Positions 36,701 through 45,106 of a stretch of DNA of 64,000 bases are shown piece by piece; the first letter of the stretch is position 1, and the number at the start of each line of letters is the position of its first letter. Origin of the DNA: Dawidia soli (GTDB lineage: Bacteria; Bacteroidota; Bacteroidia; Cytophagales; Cyclobacteriaceae); NCBI RefSeq assembly GCF_018598185.1, contig NZ_JAHESC010000007.1, positions 123,641 through 187,640 of the forward strand, in the 5' to 3' direction. Position numbers and translations under genes: made by a program. The notes under the pieces are model-generated. The model searched no databases. It was not told where the DNA came from and was given only the letters and a program-made list of their open reading frames with translations.

Positions 36701-39199
36701 GGCGTGTCGGACAAATTCATGGGCTTGTACGAAACGACAAAGCTTGCCACTATCCCGAAGAAAGACGACGGCGGATGGAAAAAGTCAGACCTGGACAACG
36801 GTAAAGGCTGGTACAGCCAGGAGAGCTACAAGCTTTTTCCGTTCATCCGCGATCATACCGTGGCCTATTCCAAAGACTTGCTCGCACGCAAGGATCTCAA
36901 TATCGACAAGGCCATACAGATAAGCCTGCTGCTGGAGCAGTTCACGGACGAAATGTACGAGGCGTACCAGCAATCGCCGGATGCGAAGGAAGGGCCGTGC
37001 CGGTATATTATGGTCAGTGAACCTGGTATCGATTACAGCGGCTGCTGGGATGAGCTGATTAAGAGTCTGGAGGATTACTTACAGCGGCATCGCAATGCGA
37101 TCGAAGCGCTTATTGCAGAGATTGACAAGCCGACGATAGACCGGTCGGTGATCAAAGACCGGTTTGTGGACCTGGACCAAAGCAATTACGGTATTCTGAC
37201 AGTGCCCGAGCGTACCAAGTTGCTGAGTTACCTGGTGACGGGCGCCATGGTGGGCGACTATTATTTCTTTGGCGGCGAAGAAAGCTTTGCCATCAAGACA
37301 CTGAAAAACACACCGCCGGAGCAGGTACCAGACCTGCTGGCAGCGCTGGAAGCGAAGCCCGTGTCGCTGAATTGTGGCGAGAAGGCGGCTAATGCAAGTT
37401 CTTCGCTGTTGTATAATCTAAATAGTAAGGTTCACGATGGTATTCTGGGGCTTGCCGCCGGGAACTATACCGAGATGATGGCAGTGATCAAAAATCTGTT
37501 GTTGAAGAGCCCGGATTTTGAAGACCGGTTGCTGCGGTTGTTCGAGGACGATATCAGCAAACGCACGGTAAGCCTGCACGCCCACGTGCCGAAACCGCGT
37601 TTGGAGGGAGATTACAGCTATATCGGTACCACCCTTGAGCTTCAATTTGCGAACTGGGCGGCCGACAGCAAGGGCAACGAGGATTCACAGATCCGCTACA
37701 AGGTAGAAGAGGAAGTCTGGCGTGATGCGGAGAGCGTAGTCGTGAGCATGCCGACCGGTGAGGGCGTTGTCGAGCATACGCTGGCGCCGTTTGAGTTGGT
37801 AGCGTTGACGAATTACTCGGATTTGTCTATTGTCGATGCAGCCACCGAGGCTCCGGCGGGACAGGTGGTATTCGTGCCCGTCATCTTTTTGAAGTATATC
37901 GATATAAAAGGCGACAATGATGCGATTCAGGATGTTGCCTTCAACATTCTGGATGCTGCCACGATGGTTACCGGCGCGGGAGCGATTGTGAAGCTTACGC
38001 GGGCCACGGCCGCGGTCAATAAATGGATCAAGTACGGTAAGATCGCGCTTCGTGCGCTGGAGGTTGCCAATGCTGCGGGTAACCTCACATTGCGCACCAT
38101 GCAAAGTGAGCTTCCGGAGCCTGAGTTCAAAGAGGCTGTGGAATGGTCGGACAAAGCAATGCTGGCGATCGGTGCGGCAGAGTTGATCCGAGGTGGTATT
38201 AAGGGCATGCCCAAGGCGTTGTCGAAGGCGAAGGCATTGACCTATACCATGAACCGGGCCACGGTGTATGGCTTTGTGAAGGCGATCATCAAAGTAGAGG
38301 GAAAACTGTCGGCGAAGGCGGCTTCGAAGAAGGCGGCGCAACAGATGCTTGAGCTGAAGAACAAGATTGTCAATGACTGGAAGCTGAAGCATGGCGAGGA
38401 TTTGGAAGATGTGATCCGGAAGGAGATGGCCGCGGCATTCAAAGTCGAGGAATTGTTTGCCGCCTTTAAGGCCAGGCTTACCGCGCGGGTAGGCGGTGCG
38501 AAAGACTTTACCTTGAAGCATACCGATAAACAGATTAAAGAGATGATGCAAAAGGGACTCGAGCTTGACTTACCGGAAGATGTAATCGAGGATTTTATTT
38601 TTATCAGCTGTAGAAATGATAAGCCGATCGCTGCGGCTGAATTAGTGAAACAAATGGATAATTGGGTAAACGTGGTCAGTAATCCTAACGTGCGCGGATA
38701 CCCTTATAAGTTTTTGTCCAAGGACCAATTCCAAGCATTCTCAAATGAGCTCAAAGCAGGCCTGGATAAAATCGGAATTCCGTCGGACAACGTGCGTATT
38801 CAAGGGTCGTCTCTCCGTACACCCGATGCCAAGGACGTAGACATGGCAGTGCTCATTTCTGACGCCGATTTCGATCAGTTTCTCGTGAAGCGATTCTCGA
38901 AACGCATTGCGACCAAAGCGGGGACTGCATTGGATCTCACAGGCAAGTCTGCGGAGGAGCTGCGCCTGCTTGCCAACGATATTCTGGCGAACCCCAAAAA
39001 CTACACTAATCAGGCGGAGAGTTTTTCAAAAGCTATGCGTGAACGCAAAATAGGCGCATATTCGAACGACAAAATCATTCCGGGGCATAAAGATCTTTAT
39101 CACCAAATACAAGGGAATTATTCGAACCTGGAAATCGACAACCTTACCGTTCAGACGGCAGGTGGTACTTTTGATTTGAAACCATTTATAACATTATAA
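33782..39199 (+). CDS. Giant secreted Fn3/zincin protein with C-terminal nucleotidyltransferase-like toxin tip
   Basis: 1805 residues, start ATG at 33782 overlapping the previous stop. It has a signal peptide (SALALAASTARLYAQ), N-terminal beta domains and an Fn3 domain at about residues 297-388. A zincin segment carries HELGHGAFNLKH (His839, Glu840, His843; His850 possible third ligand) and the downstream phrase TTDNLMDYNHGT. A hydrophobic helical stretch lies at about 1390-1480. The last ~130 residues contain a polymerase-beta-type nucleotidyltransferase motif: G1675-S1676, then Asp1685 and Asp1687 in KDVDMAVLI. From about 38560 the DNA turns visibly AT-richer (about 40% GC in 38581-38700 by hand count, against about 63% in 42421-42480). 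There is no T9SS sorting domain. The modular order and the small gene after it fit a polymorphic toxin whose tip modifies RNA or protein by nucleotide transfer. The toxicity is inferred. Confidence 0.88.
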   Translation: MRKTLKLLKRILLISALALAASTARLYAQTYPVQVSTQIKPPYSPYLSDYSAVGAERFMVNFVLRDPTLPEYRCKLRLTIEGVGITIRTKQSFVPQPLVLPGGGIPLQLYGEELEEYFNPNNLDFAGFSKAQYTKGAKLPDGVYRFTVEVLDYNRGTLVSNKGTTVAFIILNDPPLLNMPRTDTKVRIVDPTNIPFTWTPRHTGSPNAAFTTEYIFRLVEIWPATRNPYDAFLSQQPLYEITTNSTQIVYGPAEPALIPGRKYAWQVQAKDVEGRDLFKNLGKSEVFVFQFGDALGAPEGLYLQTANPTSLVVRWEQNVAGTDAVKYRVRYRPHKDRAHDNWYEEESQEQWRALTQLQPDTEYEVQVRAEQNVQVSEYGPVKVFKTALPGANEFVCKSDVTPPPAPTTNAPAVRLGINDTIHAGGYDVLVRELSENNNGVYTGSGMAIVPWFMSAKVRVTFKKISVNEQHWLTSGEIKSVWNPDSKFLVTPDKKPDPSTRPSNGEVPVTVAETETLIEIKGTSIVAVTKNEDGDIEIATSDGETKTLEKGKSYSIADETGNGYIVSKDGEITKVTAQEARDAAGRGDRNYTLTLAFRKGVGKLGFDEKQHDALASFYQQLESGAYIPWKAVTSAQADPVQAVLEGTDVEPDKIRFEVNGVPVTPTRDGNDFTLSLRGKTGGMVEELLALYAPTDTSKDDVLGKLNLVSYDKISRKLVVVPVNDNGVPGGLSAAAITQQLNDIYGQAVAAWEVKVDPSLSVPLDATFDEGESGILTNYTGDMKKVINAYGPFVDKTYYLFLVSKPRTDPDAIGYMPRSRQAGFLFVDNLDAGNVVEAIGHELGHGAFNLKHTFSEFGGLAKGTTDNLMDYNHGTALYKYQWDYIHEPQRVFGLFEGDEESESAVITLADASLAGIAWGIDENPDDGFEGGASFILANGSVLVFKKGIAVEKLANGHFKIGSEEYVTLFYVDAKGGVSDKFMGLYETTKLATIPKKDDGGWKKSDLDNGKGWYSQESYKLFPFIRDHTVAYSKDLLARKDLNIDKAIQISLLLEQFTDEMYEAYQQSPDAKEGPCRYIMVSEPGIDYSGCWDELIKSLEDYLQRHRNAIEALIAEIDKPTIDRSVIKDRFVDLDQSNYGILTVPERTKLLSYLVTGAMVGDYYFFGGEESFAIKTLKNTPPEQVPDLLAALEAKPVSLNCGEKAANASSSLLYNLNSKVHDGILGLAAGNYTEMMAVIKNLLLKSPDFEDRLLRLFEDDISKRTVSLHAHVPKPRLEGDYSYIGTTLELQFANWAADSKGNEDSQIRYKVEEEVWRDAESVVVSMPTGEGVVEHTLAPFELVALTNYSDLSIVDAATEAPAGQVVFVPVIFLKYIDIKGDNDAIQDVAFNILDAATMVTGAGAIVKLTRATAAVNKWIKYGKIALRALEVANAAGNLTLRTMQSELPEPEFKEAVEWSDKAMLAIGAAELIRGGIKGMPKALSKAKALTYTMNRATVYGFVKAIIKVEGKLSAKAASKKAAQQMLELKNKIVNDWKLKHGEDLEDVIRKEMAAAFKVEELFAAFKARLTARVGGAKDFTLKHTDKQIKEMMQKGLELDLPEDVIEDFIFISCRNDKPIAAAELVKQMDNWVNVVSNPNVRGYPYKFLSKDQFQAFSNELKAGLDKIGIPSDNVRIQGSSLRTPDAKDVDMAVLISDADFDQFLVKRFSKRIATKAGTALDLTGKSAEELRLLANDILANPKNYTNQAESFSKAMRERKIGAYSNDKIIPGHKDLYHQIQGNYSNLEIDNLTVQTAGGTFDLKPFITL

Positions 39200-39208
39200 C
39201 AAAGTGAT

Positions 39209-39532
39209 ATGATCATGTTTTATGGCGGATTCAGGGGGGCAACGTTGCATCAGTTAAAGGCTGTTCTGGATACGCTTCTTCCTGCGGGTAAATCGTCTTT
39301 CATCGAAACAGAGACAGTTCTTGTTTCAAATGGCGACATTTTGGAATACTCGATTGACCATGACGATGCAGCCGGTCGCCTGGCCTTCAGCGCTGAGTTT
39401 CATGGCGATGAACAGGAGCTACAGGCTTTTTTGCCGAAACTGGTTTCAGCGCTACGGGTGCAGGCAATTGATTACAGTCTGGAATATGAAGTAGAAAAGG
39501 ACGGGGAGTTTACCACCTACAATATTGATTAG
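39209..39532 (+). CDS. Small cytoplasmic protein, candidate immunity protein
   Basis: 107 residues, start ATG at 39209, nine bases after the toxin-like gene. No signal peptide or membrane helix is present and no family was recognised. It is acidic (many Asp and Glu, for example DHDDAAGRLAF and FHGDEQELQAF), like many immunity proteins that bind basic or nucleic-acid-directed toxins. It shares the lower GC of the toxin tip and lies immediately 3' of it, the standard place for an immunity gene. It is the only protein in the first part of this locus without an export signal. The assignment rests on position, size and composition. Confidence 0.78.
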   Translation: MIMFYGGFRGATLHQLKAVLDTLLPAGKSSFIETETVLVSNGDILEYSIDHDDAAGRLAFSAEFHGDEQELQAFLPKLVSALRVQAIDYSLEYEVEKDGEFTTYNID

Positions 39533-39533
39533 T

Positions 39534-40481
39534 ATGCAACAAGTGAGTACAAAAGCTCTGATACAATTTGTGCTGACAGCCCTTGTGTTTTTTCTGGCGT
39601 CCACGGTAAGCTTTGCCCAGGATCAGACGACGGATTTGCTGAGATCTTATTTTTCGGCCGTTCGTTCGGGCGACTCCCCGGCGATACCCGCTGTCGTATT
39701 GCACCCAGATCGGGCGAAAGCTGTGCTCGGCGCGTTGCCTGCCTACCAGGCAGATACGGTTGCGGCGGTGCGTGCGGCGGTATATACGTTGCTGCAACGC
39801 GTTGGCGCAGGTGCGAAACAACCTGCCGTCCGCCAGGCATCAGTCGCGCAACTAGTGCAGGGTGGGCGTGATGGCGATAGTGGCAATGCAGGTCTGGCCT
39901 TAGACTATCTTACTACGTTCCACCAGGGAGATTTTACACGGGAGGCGAGAGACACCGTGTTTCGGATATTTGCCGCCGAACCTCCGCATTTTGACCTGGT
40001 TTTGAAGCTGGCAGGTTTCCTGGAAATGACAGAGCTGAAAAAAGTGATTCAGTTGCGTGCGCAGCCCGGCAATTCTCCGGCCATCCGTTGGGCTGCCCTC
40101 TTGGCGCTTGCGCGGATGAACGATGCAGGGGCTATAAAAGATGTTATGCAACGGGTGCGCAAGCTGCCGGTGAACGACGACGTGATCTATAAGATCTTTC
40201 CCGACCTGGTGTATACCCGGCACCCGGACGCTATTGGCTACATGGTGGAGGCGTTGAACAGCGACGAGACCAATTGCCTGTCTGCCGATGCCGAGCGGGA
40301 GCAACCCATTCTGTGTGGGTATCGCATTATGGAGCAACTGGCGCCGGTCATTGCGGGCTACCCGCTGGAACTGGACAAAAGCGGCGACATCAAAACAAAG
40401 GACTACGTAACGGCCCTGAAGACCGTGCGCGAATGGTTTGTGAAGCATCCCGATTATAAGATCCTGCGGGACCGGTATTGA
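39534..40481 (+). CDS. Secreted HEAT-like repeat protein
   Basis: 315 residues from the ATG at 39534, one base after the previous stop; a TTG three codons earlier is less likely. The signal peptide is FVLTALVFFLASTVSFAQ. The mature part is nearly all helical, with repeat-like helix pairs (TVAAVRAAVYTLLQRVGAGA, SPAIRWAALLALARMNDAGAIKDVMQRV, HPDAIGYMVEALNSD) resembling HEAT/ARM repeats. Such proteins scaffold others. GC returns toward the surrounding level here, marking the end of the exchanged toxin/immunity segment. The specific role is unknown. Confidence 0.78.
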   Translation: MQQVSTKALIQFVLTALVFFLASTVSFAQDQTTDLLRSYFSAVRSGDSPAIPAVVLHPDRAKAVLGALPAYQADTVAAVRAAVYTLLQRVGAGAKQPAVRQASVAQLVQGGRDGDSGNAGLALDYLTTFHQGDFTREARDTVFRIFAAEPPHFDLVLKLAGFLEMTELKKVIQLRAQPGNSPAIRWAALLALARMNDAGAIKDVMQRVRKLPVNDDVIYKIFPDLVYTRHPDAIGYMVEALNSDETNCLSADAEREQPILCGYRIMEQLAPVIAGYPLELDKSGDIKTKDYVTALKTVREWFVKHPDYKILRDRY

Positions 40482-40516
40482 ACCCTGGAATGAACAGTGA
40501 TTTGAATTTTTACGAT

Positions 40517-43500
40517 ATGCGAAAATATTTACGGACTGGTATAGTAGCCGTTCTCTTGTTGACAGCGCAGTTTTTCTGCGCCGGCGCAGCCTACACCGAC
40601 TCGACAAAGGTTGTGCCTCCGGCGGAGCTGCCGCCTGCCGTCCGGGCGGAGCTTTCCCGCACGTTCAACGAGTTGAACTATGTTCAGTCACTCAACATCG
40701 CATCCGATCCCATCATATTGCCCAACGTGGTCCTGGCCGACACCGTGCTGCAGCAACGGGCCTATGCACAATCACTGCTGGAAAAAGTCCAGGCCACACA
40801 GCGCTTTGTCGAATCGCTGGATGCGCTCTCTGAAATAGAACTGCCCGTCGGCGTGGTGAAGTCGGGGGGAGCTGTAGACTACAGCATCCTGATCGACCGC
40901 ATGACCTTTACCACACAAGGCGCCATCATGGACGTCTATGTTTCGCTGGCCCTGCCCCAGTCGGGCGACCGGATCGCATTCCACGGCAAAGTGCCCCTGT
41001 CGAAAGAAGGAGGGATTGCGGGCAATGCAAAAGTGTTCCTGGTGGGCGATCATATCCTCAAGTTCGGCAGCTCGGCACAGCTGACGATCAAAGGCTCTAA
41101 GAATACCTACGTGGAGTTCGATTGCGGCGGCTTCAAAGGCGTCAGCATCGAAGCGCTCGTGCAGTTCTCGCGCGACCTGATCGTGCCGGAGAATGACAAG
41201 GGGATTGCCAGCACCAACAAAGATGAGCGTGTAAAAATAGCGTTCACCACCTACGCGCAAAGCCTCAACGACCTGATGGTGGGCGTGAACGTTCCGGCGT
41301 TCCAGCTGGCAAACCTCAAAGGTTTTGGTTTCAAGGTCACCCAGGCGTTCATGGATTGGAGCGACCTGGCGAACCCTCCGGGCATAACGTTTCCAAAGGA
41401 CTATTCCTCACCGTTCGTCCAGGCAGGACAGCCGTTGCTGTGGCAGGGATTTTACATGCAGCGCCTGGAGGTAAGGCTGCCACCGTCTTTTGCCAAACAG
41501 AAGGGTGACAGCTCGCGCATCGTAGTCGGGGTCGAGCACATGATCCTCGACGACCAGGGCTTCTCCGGCGAAGTGTTTGCCGATAATGTATTGCAGCTCG
41601 GTAACATGAGCGGATGGGGTTACTCGTTGGATCACGTGGAGCTCGTCTTTGTGACCAACCAGATCAAAGGATTTGAGCTGGCCGGTAAGATTTCGGTTCC
41701 GAACCTGAAAAAGAAAAAGGATAAGACCGCCACGGAGTTCGGCTACCGGGCCGCACGCGGCGCCGACGGAAACTATCTCTTTTCCGTCACGATCAAGGAA
41801 GAGCTCAGCCTGCCGCTGCTCGTAGCCGACCTGACCTTACGCCCGGGTACGTCGATCACCATAAAGGAGAAGGAGAATAAATTTTACCCCACCGCCATAC
41901 TGAACGGCGAGTTGAGCATCAGTGCCCTGAGCAAAGGTCCGAAGGCCAGCTTCAACGGCATCAGCTTCGAAGGGCTTCGCATCAGCTCGGAAGCGCCGCG
42001 CTTTGATATCCAATCGATCAGCTTTGGTAAAGAAGGCGAATCGCAATCGGTATCCAAGTTCCCGTTGACCATCAACAACATTTCGGTACAGAAAGATGGT
42101 ACCAACCGCCTGGGTATTGGGTTTGACGTAACGATCAACATCGCCGGCAAATCGGAAGATGAGGGCTTTGGAGGAACCGCCGGTCTCATCGTGTGGGGCA
42201 AGCGTGACGTGACGGAAACGACGTCGGCCAGCGGCCAGGTGGAAAGCGCGGAAGGCGACTGGAAGTTCGATAAAATAGAGCTCACCGCCATCGGCGTGAA
42301 CTTCAAAAAAGCCGGAGTGATCGAGATCGCGGGCATGATCCGCTTCTTCGATGAGGACCCGGTATATGGTGATGGCTTCAAAGGCTCGGTGTCGGGTAAG
42401 ATCCAGGTGATCTCGCTGAAGGTCGAAGCGCTCTTTGGCAGAACGCCGGAGTTCCGCTACTGGTATGCCGACGCGCTGGTCGAGTTCGAGAGTGGTCTGC
42501 CGCTCGCACCCGGATTTTCCGCCTACGGATTTGGGGGTGGCTACTATTCTAAAATGAAGCAAAGCGCCGAGTCCAACGGAAGCCCCATCGGAAAGAATGC
42601 ATCCGGGGTCACGTATGTGCCGGACGAAAATACCATCGGGATCAAAGCCATCGTGAAATTCGGGGCAACGCCCAGCAAGGCGCCCTACAACGGCGATGTC
42701 ATGCTCGAAGTCATGCTGAACCGGCATGGAGGCATCAACTCGGTGACCTTCACCGGCAATATCGTGGTGATGTCGCCGCCGTTACCGGGAGGCGTCGAAA
42801 AGATCAAGGAACAGGCGTCCGCGGTCGTGGGTGACTCCAAGGCGGCGCAGAAGATCCTGGCGATGCTGCAAGGGCAGGTGTCGGCCAATGTGAAAATATT
42901 GTTCGATAACGTCAACGATGTGTTCCATGCGAACATGGAAATGTACATCAACGTGGCGGGTGGCATTATAAAAGGTGTCGGTGCGAGCAACCGCGCCGGC
43001 TGGGCCGTGATGCACTTCGAGAAAGACGAATGGTATGTGCTGGTCGGCACGCCGAACGACCCCATCGGCCTGGAGCTGCTGTGGCTGCTGAAAGTGAAGA
43101 GCTACTTCATGCTGGGTAAAAACCTTCCGGGCAGTCCGCCGCCGCCGCGGCAGGTATCCGAGATCCTGGGCATCAGCGCCGCGGACCTGGACTATATGCG
43201 CGACCTCAACGCCGCGGAATCGGCCTTTGGCTTTGCGTTCGGGATCAACCTGAGCATGGACACGGGCGAGCTTCGCTTCCTCATGTTCTACGCGCGGTTC
43301 GCCTTTGGCATCGGCTCGGACATCATGGTGAAGAAATACGGCGATCAGTATCATTGCGCCGGCTCCGACGAGACCATCGGTATCAACGGATGGTTTGCCA
43401 ACGGACAAGCCTATGCATATGTGGCCGGTAAGATCGGGATCAAGGTGAAGCTGCGGTTCTATAGAGGTAATTTTGATATCATCAAGATCGGGGTCGCCGC

Positions 43501-45106
43501 GGTCCTGCAGGCCAAAGGCCCGAATCCTTTCTGGATGAAGGGTATTGTCGGTGGATATTACCGCATCCTGGGCGGTCTTGTGAAAGGCAACTGTAAATTC
43601 GAGGTGACCATCGGAAAAGAGTGTAAGATCGTAGGCGAGAGCAACCCGCTCGAGAACATCGATCTGATCTCCGAGCTCAGCCCGCTCAAGGGCGAAAAAG
43701 ACGTCGATGTATTCAACGCGCCGCAGGCGGCATTCAATATCCCGGTAGGAGAAGTGTTCGAGATCACCGACATCGAAGACCGCCGCCGGTCGTTCCGTGG
43801 CAAGCTGGCCGACTTTAAAGTATCAGACGGAACCGTGGAAGTACCCGGAACGCTGCGTTGGAACGACGACAACGACGTGGTGGCGTTCGATTCACACGAC
43901 GTATTGCCGCCGCAGAAAGAGATAAAGGTGTACGTGAAGCTCACCTTCGAGGAGCTCGTCAATGGTTCCTGGACCCCGTTGATCTTTGAAGGAAAACAGG
44001 TCGAAGAAGTGAAAGAGACAGACTTTACAACGGGCACGGCACCTGATCATATCCCGGCGTCGAACGTGGCGATCTCGTACCCGGTGATGGGGCAGTTCAA
44101 CTTCTATCCGAAGGAATACAACCAGGGCTTTATCCGGCTGCGAAAAGGTCAGCCGTACCTGTTCACACCGGGTGAGGAATGGATCCAGACGCTGCACCTG
44201 ACCAACGTCGAAACACAGGGCTATGCCGAGACAACGCTGCGATACGACGCGGGAGAGAAGAGTGTTTATTTTGAGATCCCGGGCGGCCTGCCCAACGACA
44301 AGGTGCACAAGCTGGAGATCCTGAACCTGCCCCGGAATTCGGAAGTAGTGGATGCCAACGTGCAGAAGATCGATACCGAGCTCAAAGATGCGGGCGAGTC
44401 GACCCTGACCACGAAGAACATCGAAGGCGACCTGACCCTGCGCGATGCCAAGACGGTATTCAACGCTTCTTTCCGCACGAGCAAGTACAATACGTTCCGC
44501 GAGAAGATCGCCAGCATCAAGCTGAACACCACCCTGAACATCCCATCGCAGACGGGCGACGTGAGCGAGCTGCGATCGTACATGCAGGGACCTGAGTCGC
44601 TGGACCGGTACGAACTCGAAGGGGTGGATGAATATAGCCCGATGGTGACCACGGAAGCGCTGCTGGCGGACAACACCTGGTACAATCAGCGTGTATATCC
44701 GCTGGTATACGACGGGTATCCGCTCCAGGGGTATATCCGGACCCGACGCGATACAGCGGCGTTGGGATTCCCGCCCGTCCGGGCTGCTTTCCTCGACCAG
44801 CTCTCAGAGAAAGCGCAGCTTTCCGCCGAAGGAACCCCGGCCGCGGCGTCGGCCCTCGTGGGCAACGTCCGCTATGACCTGATGCGTGTCATGATGGAAG
44901 ATTACAGGAGCATCCAGCAACAGGTGGCCAACTATGTGGTCGACAAACCGGAGCGGATCACCGAACGATTGGAGAAGATCCTGATCGGACCATTCCCCTT
45001 CTACCGGTATGGCAAATACAAAATACGATTGAACTACAGGATACCAGGAACAAATAAAACGACAAGCAGTTATGAGTGGGAGTTATTCAATGCCGTCCCG
45101 GATTAA
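40517..45106 (+). CDS. Giant secreted protein of unknown fold in the toxin/adhesin locus
   Basis: 1529 residues from the ATG at 40517, chosen because it places a good signal peptide (MRKYLRTGIVAVLLLTAQFFCAGA) at the very N-terminus. Another ATG lies at 40490. No known domain was recognised. Most of the chain is beta-rich with repeated strand motifs such as ITFxxxGxIxDVYVSLALP, LNGELSISALSKGPKASFNGI and IEIAGMIRFFDEDPVYGDGFKGSVSG, and there is a short helical segment with EKIKEQASAVVGDSKAAQKIL. The C-terminal ~450 residues look like Ig-like or Fn3-like sheets. There is no T9SS sorting domain, so it may stay in the periplasm or outer membrane. Size and place suggest a structural or delivery component for the locus. 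This is inference. Confidence 0.82.
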   Translation: MRKYLRTGIVAVLLLTAQFFCAGAAYTDSTKVVPPAELPPAVRAELSRTFNELNYVQSLNIASDPIILPNVVLADTVLQQRAYAQSLLEKVQATQRFVESLDALSEIELPVGVVKSGGAVDYSILIDRMTFTTQGAIMDVYVSLALPQSGDRIAFHGKVPLSKEGGIAGNAKVFLVGDHILKFGSSAQLTIKGSKNTYVEFDCGGFKGVSIEALVQFSRDLIVPENDKGIASTNKDERVKIAFTTYAQSLNDLMVGVNVPAFQLANLKGFGFKVTQAFMDWSDLANPPGITFPKDYSSPFVQAGQPLLWQGFYMQRLEVRLPPSFAKQKGDSSRIVVGVEHMILDDQGFSGEVFADNVLQLGNMSGWGYSLDHVELVFVTNQIKGFELAGKISVPNLKKKKDKTATEFGYRAARGADGNYLFSVTIKEELSLPLLVADLTLRPGTSITIKEKENKFYPTAILNGELSISALSKGPKASFNGISFEGLRISSEAPRFDIQSISFGKEGESQSVSKFPLTINNISVQKDGTNRLGIGFDVTINIAGKSEDEGFGGTAGLIVWGKRDVTETTSASGQVESAEGDWKFDKIELTAIGVNFKKAGVIEIAGMIRFFDEDPVYGDGFKGSVSGKIQVISLKVEALFGRTPEFRYWYADALVEFESGLPLAPGFSAYGFGGGYYSKMKQSAESNGSPIGKNASGVTYVPDENTIGIKAIVKFGATPSKAPYNGDVMLEVMLNRHGGINSVTFTGNIVVMSPPLPGGVEKIKEQASAVVGDSKAAQKILAMLQGQVSANVKILFDNVNDVFHANMEMYINVAGGIIKGVGASNRAGWAVMHFEKDEWYVLVGTPNDPIGLELLWLLKVKSYFMLGKNLPGSPPPPRQVSEILGISAADLDYMRDLNAAESAFGFAFGINLSMDTGELRFLMFYARFAFGIGSDIMVKKYGDQYHCAGSDETIGINGWFANGQAYAYVAGKIGIKVKLRFYRGNFDIIKIGVAAVLQAKGPNPFWMKGIVGGYYRILGGLVKGNCKFEVTIGKECKIVGESNPLENIDLISELSPLKGEKDVDVFNAPQAAFNIPVGEVFEITDIEDRRRSFRGKLADFKVSDGTVEVPGTLRWNDDNDVVAFDSHDVLPPQKEIKVYVKLTFEELVNGSWTPLIFEGKQVEEVKETDFTTGTAPDHIPASNVAISYPVMGQFNFYPKEYNQGFIRLRKGQPYLFTPGEEWIQTLHLTNVETQGYAETTLRYDAGEKSVYFEIPGGLPNDKVHKLEILNLPRNSEVVDANVQKIDTELKDAGESTLTTKNIEGDLTLRDAKTVFNASFRTSKYNTFREKIASIKLNTTLNIPSQTGDVSELRSYMQGPESLDRYELEGVDEYSPMVTTEALLADNTWYNQRVYPLVYDGYPLQGYIRTRRDTAALGFPPVRAAFLDQLSEKAQLSAEGTPAAASALVGNVRYDLMRVMMEDYRSIQQQVANYVVDKPERITERLEKILIGPFPFYRYGKYKIRLNYRIPGTNKTTSSYEWELFNAVPD

